Source: Pseudomonadota bacterium (lineage in GTDB: Bacteria > Pseudomonadota > Gammaproteobacteria > Burkholderiales > Rhodocyclaceae). From it: a stretch of 64,000 nucleotides of DNA. The translations under genes and the position numbers were made by a program. The stretch covers positions 28,806 to 92,805 of the forward strand of contig JAFEDJ010000030.1 of the NCBI GenBank assembly GCA_018241685.1, in the 5' to 3' direction. Positions within the stretch are counted from its first letter, which is position 1; every line of letters begins with the position of its first letter. Positions 33,765 to 44,734 of this stretch are shown piece by piece. The notes beneath the pieces were generated by a model, which did not search any database, had not been told where the DNA came from, and saw nothing but the letters and a program-made list of their open reading frames with translations.

Positions 33765-35060
33765 TCAGAAGGCGTAGTTCAGCTGGACGGATAGCAGATC
33801 GACGCTGTTCTCGAACTTGCCTCGTACGGTCTGCAGGGTCACCGTCTCGGCGGTGTTCGTGACCGCCCGCGCCGTGTGGGTGTCCTTGAGGAACAGGTGG
33901 GCGTAGCCGAAATCCAGGCTGGTATTGGGCGCGACGGCCCACTTGGCGCCGAAGGCCAACCAGATGCGGTCCGCGTCGGGCACGGTCATCGTGCGACTGG
34001 CATCGTCGGGAATCGGGTTCTTGTCGAAGGCGGTACCGGCGCGCAGTTTCCAGTCCTGGTTGTACTGCCAGGTTGCGCCGACGCCCACGCGCCAGGTGTC
34101 CTTGAAGTTGTAGCGCAGCGGTGCCGTGGCAGCCGCACCGTTGGCAGCTACTTTGGGCGCCAGCGTCTGCAGGCTGCTCCAGCCGGTCCAGGAGTAGTCG
34201 CCGAGCAGCGTCCAGCGCTCGTTGAGCTTGTGCTGGAGCGCGACAGACAAGGTGTCGGGCGTCTCGATGGAGGCGGTGATCGACCGATCGACCAGGCCCG
34301 GCACGGTCTGCGTGCCGTCGAGATCGACCTTCACCTTGGAGCGGTAGCTCACGCCCAGCCAGGTGGCCTCGTCCAGCTGATACATCAGGCCGGCGTTGTA
34401 GCCCCAGGCCCGACCATCGCCCTTGAGCCGCCCGACCGGCGCGCCGACGTAGGGCGTGGCCTGTGTGAATTCGATCTTGCTGACGACGTAGTCGACGCCG
34501 ACGCCAAGCGACAGCCGCTCATTGACACGGTAGGCGACGGACGGATTGACGTTGATATGGCGGATGCGGGTCTTCTGGCCAGAGAAGCGTCCGACGAAGG
34601 TGCTGTCGTATTCCGTCTCGTCGGCGAAGGTCGGCCCTATTCCCAGGCCCAGCCGCCAGTCTGGCGCCAAGGCGTAGGCGTAGTAGATCGCCGGTACCGC
34701 ATGCACGCCACCCCCATTGCCTCCCGAGTCACCGAGCGGATGGAATGCGCCCGTTGGCGCTCCAGTCAGCGGATTGATGACCGGCATGGGCGTGGTTCCT
34801 TGATCGGTGAAGCGGCTACTCCGACTGATCAGCGTGCCTACTGCGCTGATGTTGTGAGTACCCGACAGCAGCGTCATTCCGGCCGGATTGAAATAGATCG
34901 TGCTCGCGTCCTCGGCAACGGCAGCCTGGCCGGCATAGGCCGTTCCAAGCCCTGAACCGTTCTGCTCCATGAGCTGGAAGCCGGCGGCGCCTGCCGAGCC
35001 GGAAAATGCCAGCGCCGATATGAGCAACGGGATAACGCGGGGCTGCAGCATGTTTCGCAT
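33765..35060 (-). CDS. fadL: FadL-type long-chain fatty acid outer-membrane channel
   Basis: 431 aa from ATG 35060, preceded by AAAAGGAGACGAC. The signal peptide (LLISALAFSGSAGA) is followed by the FadL hatch region AGFQLMEQNGSGLGTAYAGQAAVAEDASTIYFNPAGMTLL (~22-61, containing the conserved NPAGM), and then by beta-barrel strands ending in a C-terminal aromatic (LLSVQLNYAF). It delivers fatty acids or other hydrophobic compounds across the outer membrane. Two PsrA-type boxes lie upstream. Confidence 0.93.
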   Translation of the reverse strand: MRNMLQPRVIPLLISALAFSGSAGAAGFQLMEQNGSGLGTAYAGQAAVAEDASTIYFNPAGMTLLSGTHNISAVGTLISRSSRFTDQGTTPMPVINPLTGAPTGAFHPLGDSGGNGGGVHAVPAIYYAYALAPDWRLGLGIGPTFADETEYDSTFVGRFSGQKTRIRHINVNPSVAYRVNERLSLGVGVDYVVSKIEFTQATPYVGAPVGRLKGDGRAWGYNAGLMYQLDEATWLGVSYRSKVKVDLDGTQTVPGLVDRSITASIETPDTLSVALQHKLNERWTLLGDYSWTGWSSLQTLAPKVAANGAAATAPLRYNFKDTWRVGVGATWQYNQDWKLRAGTAFDKNPIPDDASRTMTVPDADRIWLAFGAKWAVAPNTSLDFGYAHLFLKDTHTARAVTNTAETVTLQTVRGKFENSVDLLSVQLNYAF

Positions 35061-35115
35061 CAAGTCGTCTCCTTTTGTACTTTTGTAATAAGCAAGAACA
35101 TCGAAACTGGAATGC

Positions 35116-35130
35116 ACAAACGTTCGTTTT
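35116..35130. promoter_or_regulatory. PsrA-type box 1 upstream of fadL
   Basis: ACAAACGTTCGTTTT contains the AAACG-TT-CGTTT inverted repeat of PsrA-class operators, 55 bp upstream of the fadL start. Confidence 0.75.
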
Positions 35131-35186
35131 AACCGAGAGGCAAAAAAACAGCCCTGCTACTCCAAGGCCTCCTGGAATCACTATAT

Positions 35187-35202
35187 TCAAACGTTCGTTT
35201 GA
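35187..35202. promoter_or_regulatory. PsrA-type box 2 upstream of fadL
   Basis: TCAAACGTTCGTTTGA is a perfect palindrome apart from the central dinucleotide TT, and shares its core with box 1. It lies between the regulator gene and fadL. Confidence 0.8.
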
Positions 35203-35348
35203 TAATAAGGAGCTTGCAACGAGCCGGCAAGTCTTTTTTTGCGTGCCGGCGATGCGAATCGTCAGATACAGGTGGTGGAACGCACGTCCCGGCGCTCCAG
35301 ATGCGGCCCCTGCTGCCCGAAGCCTCGGGCAGCCAGCCGGGCGGCGCG

Positions 35349-36077
35349 TCAGTCCGCGGCGCCCTCGAACTGCGGCAGCGGTGCCCGCAGGCCGCCGAGC
35401 AGGAAGGACATCAGCCGCGGCAGCAGGCGATCGAAGCGGTCCATCTCCGTTTCATCCTCGATCTGCCAATCGGTTACCACACGCAGCGCGTCAATGCCGG
35501 CGATCGCGAACGAGGTGGCGCCGAGCATGAAGTGGAAGCGCCAGACGATCTCGGACTTGGGCACATCCGGCAGCGCCTTGAACAGTGCGTCCTTGTAGCG
35601 CTCGACGACGGCGCGGTATTCCCGGGCGAGGAAGGTGTGGATGAACTCTGTGGGCTCGGTGAGGGTTCGCCCGAGCAGGCGCAGAAAGGTCATGCCGCCG
35701 CGGGCCTCGTTGTCGGCCAGGCGCAGCAGCGTCCCGAAAAAGCCGTCCACGATCTGCGACGGCTTGAGCGGCTTGCCCGCCGATTCCCGCTCCAGCGCAT
35801 CGAGGATGCGCATGCGCTCGTCGTTCAGCCAGTCGAGCCGCCGGCGGAAGACCTCCTGCATCAGGGACTCCTTGGAGCCGAAGTGGTAATTCACCGCCGC
35901 CAGGTTGACGGCCGCCCCGCTGGTGATCTGGCGCATCGACGTCCCGTCGTAGCCGTTGGCCATGAAGAGGCGCTCGGCCGCATCAAGGATTCGTTCGCGG
36001 GTGTCCGCATTGGGGGTCTCGCCAGCTTTCGGTGCAGCCACTTCTGATACTCCGTCCTCGTACAGTCGTTTGAACAT
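35349..36077 (-). CDS. TetR family regulator, PsrA-like
   Basis: 242 aa from ATG 36077. The HTH is at ~20-70 (TRERILDAAERLFMANGYDGTSMRQITSGAAVNLAAVNYHFGSKESLMQEVFRRRL). The C-terminal half has TFLRLLGRTLTEPTEFIHTFLAREYRAVVERYKDAL, typical of PsrA-class (C-terminal DUF1956-like) regulators, which are fatty-acid-responsive repressors of fad genes. It lies directly upstream of fadL on the same strand, and three boxes of PsrA type occur in the island. Assignment of the boxes to this protein is inferred. Confidence 0.83.
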   Translation of the reverse strand: MFKRLYEDGVSEVAAPKAGETPNADTRERILDAAERLFMANGYDGTSMRQITSGAAVNLAAVNYHFGSKESLMQEVFRRRLDWLNDERMRILDALERESAGKPLKPSQIVDGFFGTLLRLADNEARGGMTFLRLLGRTLTEPTEFIHTFLAREYRAVVERYKDALFKALPDVPKSEIVWRFHFMLGATSFAIAGIDALRVVTDWQIEDETEMDRFDRLLPRLMSFLLGGLRAPLPQFEGAAD

Positions 36078-36276
36078 AAATTGATCCGTACGCGGATGCA
36101 AGCGCCGAGCCCAAGGCAGCAAACAGCCGCCGGGTATCTACCCACGCATCCATGGGCCACCGCACGCCCATTCCCGCGGCAGGCCCGGGTGTGCGCGCAT
36201 AACGACATGCTCCGCCCACAACCTACTATTGGTTGATAAATCGACAAGCTCGATCACTAAATAGCCGATCAACGCA

Positions 36277-36306
36277 TTGACAGCCCGCCCGGCCGCCGCC
36301 TAAACT
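36277..36306 (+). promoter_or_regulatory. Sigma-70-type promoter of riboswitch-nrdAB
   Basis: TTGACA (36277-36282), 18-bp spacer, TAAACT (36301-36306). The predicted start at ~36313 coincides with the 5' edge of the riboswitch. The rest of the 36078-36276 spacer shows only AT-rich sequence with ATTGGTTGATAAATCGAC and no gene. Confidence 0.65.
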
Positions 36307-36315
36307 CCGCCCCGT

Positions 36316-36483
36316 CATTGGTTCCCCGCCAGGGGATGAAAAGGGAAGCCGGTGCGAGACCAAGGTCTCAATGCCGGCACTGCCCCCGCAACTGTAATCG
36401 GCGAGTTTCGTGCCCCCACAGCCACTGGATGCGCTCCGGGAAGGCCGGCACGACACATGGACCCGAGAGTCAGGAGACCTGCC
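36316..36483 (+). ncRNA. Cobalamin (AdoCbl) riboswitch upstream of nrdAB
   Basis: The family's conserved blocks occur in order: GGTTCCCC, AAGGGAAGCCGGTG (36339-36352), the variable P-arm, AATGCCGGCACTGCCCCCGC (36371-36390), the B12 box ACTGTAATCGGCGAG, CCACTG, GGGAAGGCCGGC, and CGAGAGTCAGGAGACCTGCC at the 3' end. It precedes a B12-independent class Ia ribonucleotide reductase, so high B12 should switch the operon off. The expression platform lies in 36484-36632; I could not decide between a terminator and ribosome-site masking. Confidence 0.96.
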
Positions 36484-36632
36484 ATGGCCCAATCCTTTTG
36501 CGCTTTTGGGGCGGGGTGTCCCTGAAACGAGGAGTCTTGCCGCCGTCGTGCGGCGGGCCGCCCTGCCGGGTTCCCGCTGCCGCGCTCCAATCGCTCCCTC
36601 GGCTCTCTGCCCCCCGGACACGGAGAACCCGC

Positions 36633-39415
<2,783 letters not shown>

Positions 39416-39419
<4 letters not shown>

Positions 39420-40486
39420 ACGCCCCCTTCAACGACTGGGACGCCCCCGTGCGCCCGGCCGGCGCGCCGCAGTCCGCCGCGCTGGCCCCGGTGAATGCCG
39501 CCGACAAGCGCATCGTCGGCGGCCACACCGACATCAACCAGCTCGCGCCCTTCAAGTACCCGTGGGCCTGGGAGTTCTTCCTCAAGGCCAACCGCAACCA
39601 CTGGACGCCGCTGGAAATCTCCATGGCCCAGGACGTGCACGACTACCACCACAAGCTCACGTCCGCCGAGCGCCACGTCTTCGAGAACGTGCTGGCCTAC
39701 CTCACCACCTCCGACATCCTGGCCATGCGCAACATCGGCCTGGCGGTGATGGAGAAGATGAGCGCCCCCGAGCTGCAGATCTACCAGGCCCGCCAGGTGT
39801 ACGAGGAAGCCCTGCACACCTGGACCTACCAGCACTGCATCGAATCCATCGGCCTCGACCAGCAGGAAATCTACAATCGTTACCGCGTCGTGCCGGCCAT
39901 CCACGGCAAGATCGCCCTCGCCAACCGGCGCCTGGAGCGGGTGATGCGCCCGGACTTCGACCTGCGCGAGCGGGACAACCTGCACGAGTTCGCGCTGTCC
40001 TACTTCTTCTTCGCGGCGATCTTCGAGGGCTGCTGGTTCTACAACGGCTTCTCGCCGATCTTCGCACTGCAGCGCCGCGGCCTCATGAAGGGCGCCGCCG
40101 AACAGCTCCAGTACATCATGCGCGACGAGGTCCTGCACTGCGCCTTCGGCATCCGCGTGGTGCGCGAACTGCTCAAGGAAGAACAACTCACCCTCGACCC
40201 CGCCGCCCTGCGCACCCTCTGGGACGAGGCCGAGGCCGCCGAGCGCGCCTACGCCGACTACATCCTGCGCGACCCTATCCTCGGCTACAACGCGGAACTG
40301 CATACCGCCCAGTTCCGCTTCATGGCCAACCGCCGCGCCCGCCAGGTCGGCCTCGCGGAGCCGTTCCCCGGCGCCGAGAGCGTGCTGCCGTGGCTCGACG
40401 AGCAAGCCAACCTGCGCAAGGAGAAGAACTTCTTCGAGACCCGTGTCACGGAGTACCAGACGGGCGGTGCGCTGAGCTGGGATTGA
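39416..40486 (+). CDS. nrdB: Class Ia ribonucleoside-diphosphate reductase, beta subunit
   Basis: 356 aa. Its ATG overlaps the nrdA stop by 4 bp. The diiron and radical residues are visible: ExxH with E131 and H134, radical Tyr138 four residues later, a second Glu in FFFAAIFEG, and DEVLHCAF (ExxH) downstream. It generates the tyrosyl radical used by NrdA and needs oxygen. Its operon is under the cobalamin riboswitch, so the cell presumably owns a B12-dependent class II enzyme elsewhere. Confidence 0.96.
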
Positions 40487-40542
40487 GCGCCTGCGTCGGG
40501 CCGGGCCACTCCGCCCAGGGAATCCGCTCGGCCAGACCGCTT

Positions 40543-40898
40543 CCGGAACCGTCGCGACTATCCGGATGCTCCTCGTGAGGAGCTCGGCGAATGTCGTGCC
40601 CTGTCCGCGCGCTCCTCGCGAGTACCTCCGGGACAGCCCCGTCTATCCCACCGACAGGCGGCCCCTGTCCAAAAGCTCCTCGCGAGGAGCCCGGAGCTGC
40701 TCGCGAGAGACTCCGGGATAGGGGCCGCCTGTCCGGAAGCTCCTCGCGAGGCCCCCGGAGACAGACCCGCCCTATCCCCCGCACCCAATCGAGGCCCTCT
40801 GATACAGGACGGACCCCCTCGGCGGGGGGCGCGGGTACCTCCGGGGTACTCGCGACTATCCCGGAGGGGGGCGCGACTATCCCGGAGGTACTCGCGAG
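40543..40898. repeat. Intergenic cluster of short palindromic repeats (CTCGCGAG / TCCGGGATAG family)
   Basis: The 448-bp gap after nrdB contains no gene I can support. It is filled with variants of two short motifs: CTCCTCGCGAG(GAGC) at 40572-40579 (variant), 40615, 40679, 40700, 40743, 40849 (variant) and 40891, and CTATCCCGGAGG / CTCCGGGATAG or CTGTCC...GGACAG around them. Units alternate orientation and are unevenly spaced, so they can fold into several hairpins. It is not a CRISPR array. It may be a REP-like cluster or a multi-hairpin end for nrdAB. Confidence 0.8.
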
Positions 40899-40934
40899 CC
40901 CCTGCGCCGGGACGGCGAGCACCTCGGGGCACGC

Positions 40935-42326
40935 TCAGGCCGCTTCGCGGCTCGCGGCTTTCACTGCCTCGATATCCCGATAACGGGCCGCCGGGTGGCT
41001 GTCCGGCAGCCGGGGCCCCTCACCGAACAGCTTCTCGCGCAAGCTGCCCGGCTTGTACGCCGTGGGATAGACGCCGCGGCGCTGCAGTTCCGGCACGAGG
41101 TACTCGACGACGTCCTCGAAGGTCTCGTGGGACAGCGCATAGGCCAGGTTGAAACCATCCACGTCGGTCTCCTCGACCCATTGCTGGAGGGTGTCCGCCA
41201 CGGTGGACGGCGAGCCGACGAAAACCGGCCCCAGCCCGCCGATGCCGGCCCAGCGCGCCAGTTCGTCGATGGTCCATTCCTTGTCGCCCTTGGCCAGGTG
41301 TTCGACCACAGACACGATGGCGTTGGTCTCCACCGCGCGCACCGGGTCCTGCGGCGCGTACTTGCCGAAATCGATGCCGCTCCAGCCCGACAGCAACACC
41401 AGCGCCCCGTCGTAGGACACGTGCTGCTTGTATTCCTCGAACTTGGCCCAGGCCTTCTCGTCGGTCTCGTCCACGATCACCGTCACCAGCGCATAGACCA
41501 GCACCTTGGACGGGTCGCGGCCGGCCGCGGCGGCCTGCTGACGGATGTCCGCCACGTATTGCTGCAGCGTGGAGCGCGCCGGGGTGGACACGAACACGCA
41601 CTCGGCGTGGTTCGCCGCGAAGGCCTTGCCGGCCCCCGACGCCCCAGCCTGGAAGAGCACGGGTGTACGCTGGGGCGACGGCTCGCACAGATGGTAGCCG
41701 GGCACGTCGAAATAGCGCCCCTTGTGGCCGATCTCATGGACCTTGTCCGGATCGATGAAGACGCGGCTGGCCTTGTCACGCCGCACCGCCCCGTCCTCCC
41801 AGCTGCCTTCGAGCAGCTTGTAGAGCACCTCGACATACTCCGCCGCCACCTCGTAGCGATTGTCGTGGCGCCGCAGGCCGCCCTCACCCACGTTGCGGGC
41901 GCCGCTCTCCAGGTAGGACGTGACGATGTTCCAGCCGACCCGCCCCTTGGTGTGATGGTCCGCGGTGGCCAGGCGACGGGCGAACGTGTAAGGGTGTTCG
42001 AAAGACGTGGACGCGGTGATGCCGATGCCCAGGTGCTCGGTGACCATCGCGATCGGCGCCGCCAGCTGCAGCGGATCGCTGACCGGGATCTGCACCCCCT
42101 GGTGGAGGGCATGGTAGTTGTCGCCCTTGTACACGTCGTAGTAACCCACCACGTCGGCGATGAACACCGCATCGAAGAAGCCGCGCTCGAGGATCTTGGC
42201 CAGGTCGGTCCAGTATTCCAGGTCCTTGTACTGCCAGGAGCGGTCGCGGGGATGCGTCCACAACCCCGGCGACTGGTGGCCGACGCAGTTCATTTCAAAG
42301 GCGTTGAAGCGGATGGTCTTGCTCAT
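40935..42326 (-). CDS. LLM-class FMNH2-dependent monooxygenase (DszA/NtaA/SnaA family)
   Basis: 463 aa, the normal length for the NtaA/SnaA/DszA branch of bacterial luciferase-like monooxygenases. Segments seen are FEMNCVGHQSPGLWTHPRD (~10-28), ERGFFDAVFIADVVGYYDVY (~47-66), SFEHPYTFARRLATADHHTKGRVGWNIVTSYLE (~108-140), SPQRTPVLFQAGASGAGKAFAANHAECVF (~213-241) and GFNLAYALSHETFEDVVEYLVPELQRRG. It uses free reduced flavin and O2 to cleave C-S or C-N bonds (dibenzothiophene sulfone, nitrilotriacetate, pristinamycin in known members). No flavin reductase gene is adjacent. It is behind its own sigma-54 promoter, downstream of the ABC operon. The substrate is unknown. Confidence 0.88.
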   Translation of the reverse strand: MSKTIRFNAFEMNCVGHQSPGLWTHPRDRSWQYKDLEYWTDLAKILERGFFDAVFIADVVGYYDVYKGDNYHALHQGVQIPVSDPLQLAAPIAMVTEHLGIGITASTSFEHPYTFARRLATADHHTKGRVGWNIVTSYLESGARNVGEGGLRRHDNRYEVAAEYVEVLYKLLEGSWEDGAVRRDKASRVFIDPDKVHEIGHKGRYFDVPGYHLCEPSPQRTPVLFQAGASGAGKAFAANHAECVFVSTPARSTLQQYVADIRQQAAAAGRDPSKVLVYALVTVIVDETDEKAWAKFEEYKQHVSYDGALVLLSGWSGIDFGKYAPQDPVRAVETNAIVSVVEHLAKGDKEWTIDELARWAGIGGLGPVFVGSPSTVADTLQQWVEETDVDGFNLAYALSHETFEDVVEYLVPELQRRGVYPTAYKPGSLREKLFGEGPRLPDSHPAARYRDIEAVKAASREAA

Positions 42327-42406
42327 TTGATGATATCCAAGTGGGTGTTCGGGAAGAGGCGGAGGCCTGGCGGCAGGTACGGATGCACCGCGGAATACCG
42401 ATGTTT

Positions 42407-42422
42407 CGCAGAAAACATGCCA
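42407..42422 (-). promoter_or_regulatory. Sigma-54 (-24/-12) promoter of the LLM monooxygenase
   Basis: On the minus strand it reads TGGCATGTTTTCTGCG: GG and GC are separated by 10 bases. The predicted start is ~42395, about 70 nt before the ATG at 42326. It resembles the sites at 51000, 61498 and 61765. Confidence 0.8.
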
Positions 42423-42473
42423 TCCGCCGCAACCTCCTGCCGCCGCGCTTTTCCGGGCGTATGCGACGCAGCC

Positions 42474-42519
42474 CTGCTGAGGGGGCAGCGTGCTTGCTGC
42501 TCGGGCGCTGCCTCAGCAG
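42474..42519. other. Large hairpin between livF and the monooxygenase gene
   Basis: CTGCTGAGG...GCAGCG (from 42474) pairs with CGCTGCC-TCAGCAG (42506-42519) around a ~15-nt loop, with a small bulge. There is no U-tract. Immediately after the livF stop, it may protect the upstream mRNA 3' end or reduce read-through into the monooxygenase gene. Confidence 0.55.
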
Positions 42520-42527
42520 CAAGCTGG

Positions 42528-43292
42528 CTAAGCGCCCAGGTAGTGGTGGTGGATGTCCTCCCGCGCGGCAAGGACAGCGGCGAGCCCTTCAGCGGCCACG
42601 CGTCCGTTCTCCAGCACGTAGCCGTAATGGGCATGGCGCAGGGCGACGTTGATGTTCTGCTCGGCGATCAGGAAGCCGATGCCTTCGCTGGTGTTCAGCT
42701 GGCTGACGATCTCGAAGATCTCCTCGACGACCATCGGCGCAAGCCCCATCGACGGTTCGTCGAGCAGCACCAGGCGTGGCTGCGTCATCAGCGCACGGCC
42801 CACCGCCAGCATCTGCTGCTCGCCGCCGGAGGTGAGCCCGGCAGTTGTGCTGCGCTTGACCTTGAGGCGCGGGAACCACGCGTAGATGCGCTCCAGCGCG
42901 GCCTCCATCTCCCGCCGCCGCAGCCCGCGCAGGAAGCCACCGCTCCGCAGGTTTTCCTCGACGCTGAGTTGCGGGAAGACATGCCGCCCTTCAAGCACAT
43001 GGACAATGCCCTCGCGGGCCAGCAGATGGGGCGCGACGCCGGCGACCGGCCGCCCCTGGAAGCGGATATGGCCGCGACTGACGCGGGCGCGGTCGGCCTG
43101 GACAAGGCCGGAGACGGCCTTCAAGGTCGTGCTCTTGCCGGCCCCGTTGGCGCCGAGCAGGGCGACCACCGTGCCGTGGCCGACGGTCAGCGACACGCCG
43201 GCCACGGCGAGAATGGCGCCGTCGTACACGACCTCGATGTCGTCGACCTCCAGCAAGGCCTGGGTCGGAGTGTCGGGGACTGGTTGACTCAT
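42528..43292 (-). CDS. Branched-chain-type ABC transporter ATPase (LivF-like), operon 1
   Basis: 254 aa from ATG 43292, with GGAG nearby; the longer frame to 43364 runs into the binding-protein gene. It has Walker A LLGANGAGKST (~38-48), signature TSGGEQQ (Leu of LSGGQ is Thr), Walker B RLVLLDEPSMGLAP and the H-loop region. It is the LivF partner of LivG (48078-48863) in an importer with LivH and LivM. It ends the transporter part of operon 1. The substrate is not an amino acid by necessity, since this family also imports aromatic and organic acids. Confidence 0.9.
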   Translation of the reverse strand: MSQPVPDTPTQALLEVDDIEVVYDGAILAVAGVSLTVGHGTVVALLGANGAGKSTTLKAVSGLVQADRARVSRGHIRFQGRPVAGVAPHLLAREGIVHVLEGRHVFPQLSVEENLRSGGFLRGLRRREMEAALERIYAWFPRLKVKRSTTAGLTSGGEQQMLAVGRALMTQPRLVLLDEPSMGLAPMVVEEIFEIVSQLNTSEGIGFLIAEQNINVALRHAHYGYVLENGRVAAEGLAAVLAAREDIHHHYLGA

Positions 43293-43345
43293 GGAAAGGC
43301 TCCACGCTGGGGTGAAAGGCGGGGCCCCGCCGGGCCCCGGCGGAA

Positions 43346-44678
43346 TCACGATTCCTTGCTGCAATCGCGTGGCTTGATGTTCTTTTCCTTGGCGTAAGCC
43401 GCCGCCTTGGCGTCGATCAGCGTGCGCAGCGTCTGGCGGTCGGCCTGCACCCAGTCAGTCACCAGCACCCACTTCTTGCCGTCCCATTGCTGGACGCGCG
43501 CGGCGCCACCGCCCTCGTGCTCGTTGCACGACAGCTTGAGTTTCTGCAGCAGGCCGACGAAACCGATCTCCTTCAGGCGCGTCGGTCACGTCGAGGTGCT
43601 CAAAGGCCCAGCGCCCTTCCTCGCCGTTGAGCGGACGGTTGCCGAATTTCTTGTGGCCGGCACGCAGCGCCTCGACGGCCATCGCAGCGTTGATGAGGCC
43701 GATGTTGTAGTACACGCTGCCGAAGAACTTGGGATCCTTCAGGTCGCTTTTGCCCGCGTCGAGGATGAATTTCTTAAGGCGCTTGTGGATCTCGAAGCCC
43801 GCCCCGCCGGGGAAGGGTGCGATGGCCTGGTAGCCCTTGGCCGCCGGCCCGGCCGGCAGTACGTCGGCCTCGGAACCGGCCCACACGTCGCCGATGAGAC
43901 GGTCCACCGGAATGCCGAAGCGCGCCGCCGTCTTGATGCCCACCGGCGTCGACACCCCCCAGGTGCGCAGGAAGACCCAGTCCGGCTTGATCTGGCGAAC
44001 TTGGCGCCATTGGGCGGATTGCTCGTTGCCCGGATCGGCGACCGGGATCTGGATGTTCTCGAAACCGTACTTCTTGGCGAGCAGCGCCATCGGCGCCTGG
44101 GTTTCGCGGCCGTAGGCGGAATCGTGGAAGACAGTGACGATCTTCTTGCCCTTCAGCTTGTCGAATCCGCCCTCCTTCTGCGCGATGTAGTTGATGCCCA
44201 CCGAGGCCTGGCTGTAGTAGTTGAGCAGCAGCGGGAAGGCGTACGGGAAGACGCTGCCGTCGGTGGATTCGGTGCGCCCGCCAGCCGGGTCCACCAACGG
44301 AATTCTGTCCGCCACGCCCTTGTCCATCAGGGCATATGAGGCCGGCGTGCTGTGGGTGAAGAAGAAAGCCGTGGGTGCGCCGTTGTCGCCCTTCTTGTAG
44401 CGCTCGTAGCACTCGACGATGCGATCGGTGCTCCATTCGGTCTCACACTCCTTCCAGACCAGTTTGACGCCGTCGACGCCGCCCTCGACTTCATTCACGT
44501 AGCGCAGGTAGTCGATCACCCCCGCCCACCAGGGAATGCCGCTCGATGCGTAGGGCCCGACCCGGTAGGTGGGCAGCGGGATGAACTGTTCGTTGGCGGC
44601 GGCACTGGCCGCATTGACGCCGAGGACGGAGGCCGCCAGCGTGGCGGCGATGAGGGTGCGCTTCAGGATGTTGGACAT
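43346..44678 (-). pseudogene. ABC transporter substrate-binding protein, frameshifted near the 3' end
   Basis: From ATG 44678, a signal peptide (LIAATLAASVLGVNAASA) and a periplasmic-binding fold close to the proteins at 44735-46063 and 52103-53440 (TYRVGPYASSGIPWWAGVIDYLRY, GVKLVWKECETEW). At ~43577-43582 the sequence reads GACGCGCCTG, where the paralogue has GACGCGCGCCTG. This 2-nt loss shifts the frame after LDVTDA into an unrelated tail that ends at 43455. The correct tail continues in another frame (LKEIGFVGLLQKLKLSC ... NIKPRDCSKES) to TGA at 43346-43348. The conserved C-terminal Cys is thus lost unless this is a sequencing error or phase variation. About 390 residues remain readable. 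Confidence 0.85.
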
Positions 44679-44734
44679 CGTCGTTTCTCTGTTGCTGGAA
44701 ATGGATCGTTGGTATCGGAAGATGGACAGCCGGA

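Noticed and set aside
36484..36525. Short leader peptide (MAQSFCAFGAGCP) after the riboswitch
   Set aside because: There is no convincing ribosome site outside the riboswitch 3' strand and no sign of conservation can be judged; it may be chance.
36318..36632. N-terminal extension of the nrdA open frame
   Set aside because: The extension covers the cobalamin riboswitch and its platform. Conserved RNA blocks explain the sequence, and the protein homology starts after 36633.
40543..40898. CRISPR array
   Set aside because: The repeat units are short (8-16 bp), imperfect, in both orientations and unevenly spaced, with no unique spacers of constant length and no cas genes.
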